Below, piece by piece: positions 62,947 to 64,000 of a stretch of DNA of 64,000 nt. Made by a program: the position numbers and the translations under genes. Source of the DNA: Adiantum capillus-veneris. Taxonomy: Eukaryota > Streptophyta > Polypodiopsida > Polypodiales > Pteridaceae. Every line of letters starts with the position of its first letter. The stretch's first letter is position 1. The stretch covers positions 67,478,567-67,542,566 of the forward strand of contig CM043970.1 of NCBI GenBank assembly GCA_014529385.2. Reading direction: 5' to 3'. The notes beneath the pieces were generated by a model, which was given only the letters and a program-made list of their open reading frames with translations, was not told the DNA's origin and did no database searches.

Positions 62947-63999
62947 TCATGTACCATCATAGAGCATCTTTTCCAAAGACAGTGCTTCAGAGTCCTTGAC
63001 GAGATCTTCATTGTTTGGCCCCTCAGAATTTTGGCTGGAGTTACACTCATGCTTCATGTAACAATACTTACATAAGACAGCGGCCTTTGGACAGATCTTT
63101 GGTAGATCCTTTGGTAGAAGGCGACTCAAATAGGGCTTCAAGCGATACCCGTTTACTTTCCTGGAGTGCTCTTTACCATTCAAGTTCATAAGCTGATAGT
63201 AACTTGAATTGAAAGCCTTCTTGACTATGTATGGCCCTTGCCATCTTGTTTCAAACTTGGCATCAAAACGATTGTCAAGTCGATTGTCATACCTTAGCAC
63301 AAGCTCTCCTTCCTTGATGCCTTTGTCCTTCAGTTTCTTGTCGTGCGTTTCTTTCGCTTGTGTGGCTTTCCTCTTGTAGCACTCATATGCTGCTTCTCTT
63401 TTCCACTCAAGCTCCACTAACGTAAGAAGTCGATCCATCCATACCTCTTGATCATCTTGTGCTCCTTTGCCATGAAGTCGCATTGTTGGAATGTTGAGCT
63501 CGATAGGCTGCAAAGCCTCTTGACCATGGACCAAGTGAAATGGTGTGAACTCCGTGGCTTCCCTATATGTGGTTTGATATGCCCACAAGGCACCATCCAA
63601 GAAGTCATCCCATAATTTTGTCTTGTTTTGCACCATCTTTCTAATGATTCCTGCAATGACACCATTAGCCTTCTCCACCAAACCATTTGACTGTGGGTAG
63701 TATGGTGTGCTATGACGATGTAGAATGTGAAGCTCTTCACAAACTTCTGTGAGCAATCCTTTTCTAAACCCTGGACCATTATCAGAAACAATCTCCAAAG
63801 GTGTGCCAAATCTACAACAAATGTGAGTGTAGACGAATTTGCTCACTGTCTTCTCATTTACCTTTGCCACACTTTGTGCTTCCACCCACCTAGTCATATA
63901 GTCTACAGCCACTAGAATGTAGAGTTTACCATTTTTTGTCCTAGGCAGAGGACCCATAGCATCAATGCCCCACTTTTCAAAGGGTCCATTTGCAAGCAC
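62947..63999 (-). CDS. Integrase core and C-terminal domain of element H (partial)
   Basis: 350 open codons, cut by the window edge at the N-terminal side. The core has Asp13 (KWGIDAMGPLPRT), Asp73 (IVSDNGPGFR) and Glu109 (SNGLVEKANG) with the canonical spacing of 35, then ALWAYQTTYR and FTPFHLVHGQEALQPIEL. A helical stretch follows (EWKREAAYECYKRKATQAKE), then KEGELVLRYDNRLDNRFDAKFETRWQGPY split as KEGELVLRYDN and RWQGPYIVKKAFNSSYYQL, and VNGYRLKPYLSRLLPKD. The frame ends in a Cys/acidic tail 13 bp before the purine tract. No stop interrupts it, so this is the most intact integrase in the window. The printed start Met is internal. Confidence 0.9.
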   Translation of the reverse strand: MLANGPFEKWGIDAMGPLPRTKNGKLYILVAVDYMTRWVEAQSVAKVNEKTVSKFVYTHICCRFGTPLEIVSDNGPGFRKGLLTEVCEELHILHRHSTPYYPQSNGLVEKANGVIAGIIRKMVQNKTKLWDDFLDGALWAYQTTYREATEFTPFHLVHGQEALQPIELNIPTMRLHGKGAQDDQEVWMDRLLTLVELEWKREAAYECYKRKATQAKETHDKKLKDKGIKEGELVLRYDNRLDNRFDAKFETRWQGPYIVKKAFNSSYYQLMNLNGKEHSRKVNGYRLKPYLSRLLPKDLPKICPKAAVLCKYCYMKHECNSSQNSEGPNNEDLVKDSEALSLEKMLYDGT

Positions 64000-64000
64000 T

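Larger units (their letters stand above)
60957..64000 (-). mobile_element. Tat-like Ty3/gypsy element H, 3' end
   Basis: The integrase is closely similar in layout to that of element G (GPFEKWG.DA.G.LPRT.., S..NGLVEK.NG). The same purine tract and a putative LTR follow it. The 5' part lies beyond the right edge. Confidence 0.75.

Overview
The window looks like repeat-rich nuclear DNA of a land plant with a large genome (fern, lycophyte, gymnosperm or similar; I cannot resolve which). The evidence is the dense packing of Ty3/gypsy elements of Athila-like and Tat-like type, Ty1/copia elements with initiator-Met-tRNA primer sites, plant-style FCP1-like and SET-domain gene remnants, and one short AT-rich GT-AG intron. 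Almost every reading frame is broken by nonsense codons (often TGG to TGA or CAA/CAG to TAA/TAG) or frameshifts. I see no gene that I would call certainly functional, and no rRNA, tRNA or CRISPR array.

Layout. (1) 1-16689, minus strand: one very large Athila-like Ty3/gypsy element (element B). It runs 5' LTR, PBS, long leader with palindromes, pre-gag domain, gag, protease, RT, RNase H, two zinc-binding domains, integrase, a second protease-like domain, a second palindrome-bearing spacer, and a third coiled-coil ORF that leaves the window. (2) 16690-17408: 3' end of a copia element. (3) 17409-19531: gypsy debris plus a 703-bp miniature LTR element (TRIM) with a perfect 5-bp target duplication. 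(4) 19532-25190, plus strand: a gypsy-type gag (element F) split by a 4.6-kb copia element (20072-24668). (5) 25300-31732, minus: a decayed gypsy element (E) with one LTR, inserted in an older RT fragment (D, 31733-32505). (6) 32510-38190, minus: a gypsy pol plus a post-pol coiled-coil/acidic ORF (element C).

(7) 38190-43270 and 53552-60950 appear to be the older host-like locus. It carries two tandem FCP1/NIF phosphatase-like pseudogenes, a SET-domain pseudogene, a spliced pseudogene with a DGQH motif, and a minisatellite made of about 50-bp hairpin-bearing units. (8) 43276-53546, minus: a nearly complete Tat-lineage element (G) with 2.07-kb LTRs and a target duplication, inserted into that locus. 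It carries a degenerate first RNase H and an apparently intact second, archaeal-type RNase H. (9) 60957-64000, minus: the 3' end of another Tat-like element (H), with an intact integrase core and a putative 3' LTR.

The retroelement genes work together in the usual way (gag particle, protease, RT/RNase H, integrase) but most copies are dead. Element G and the visible part of H are the best preserved. The most unusual structures are the regularly spaced AT-rich palindromes in both spacers of element B, its second protease-like domain after integrase, its duplicated zinc-binding domain, and the hairpin minisatellite.
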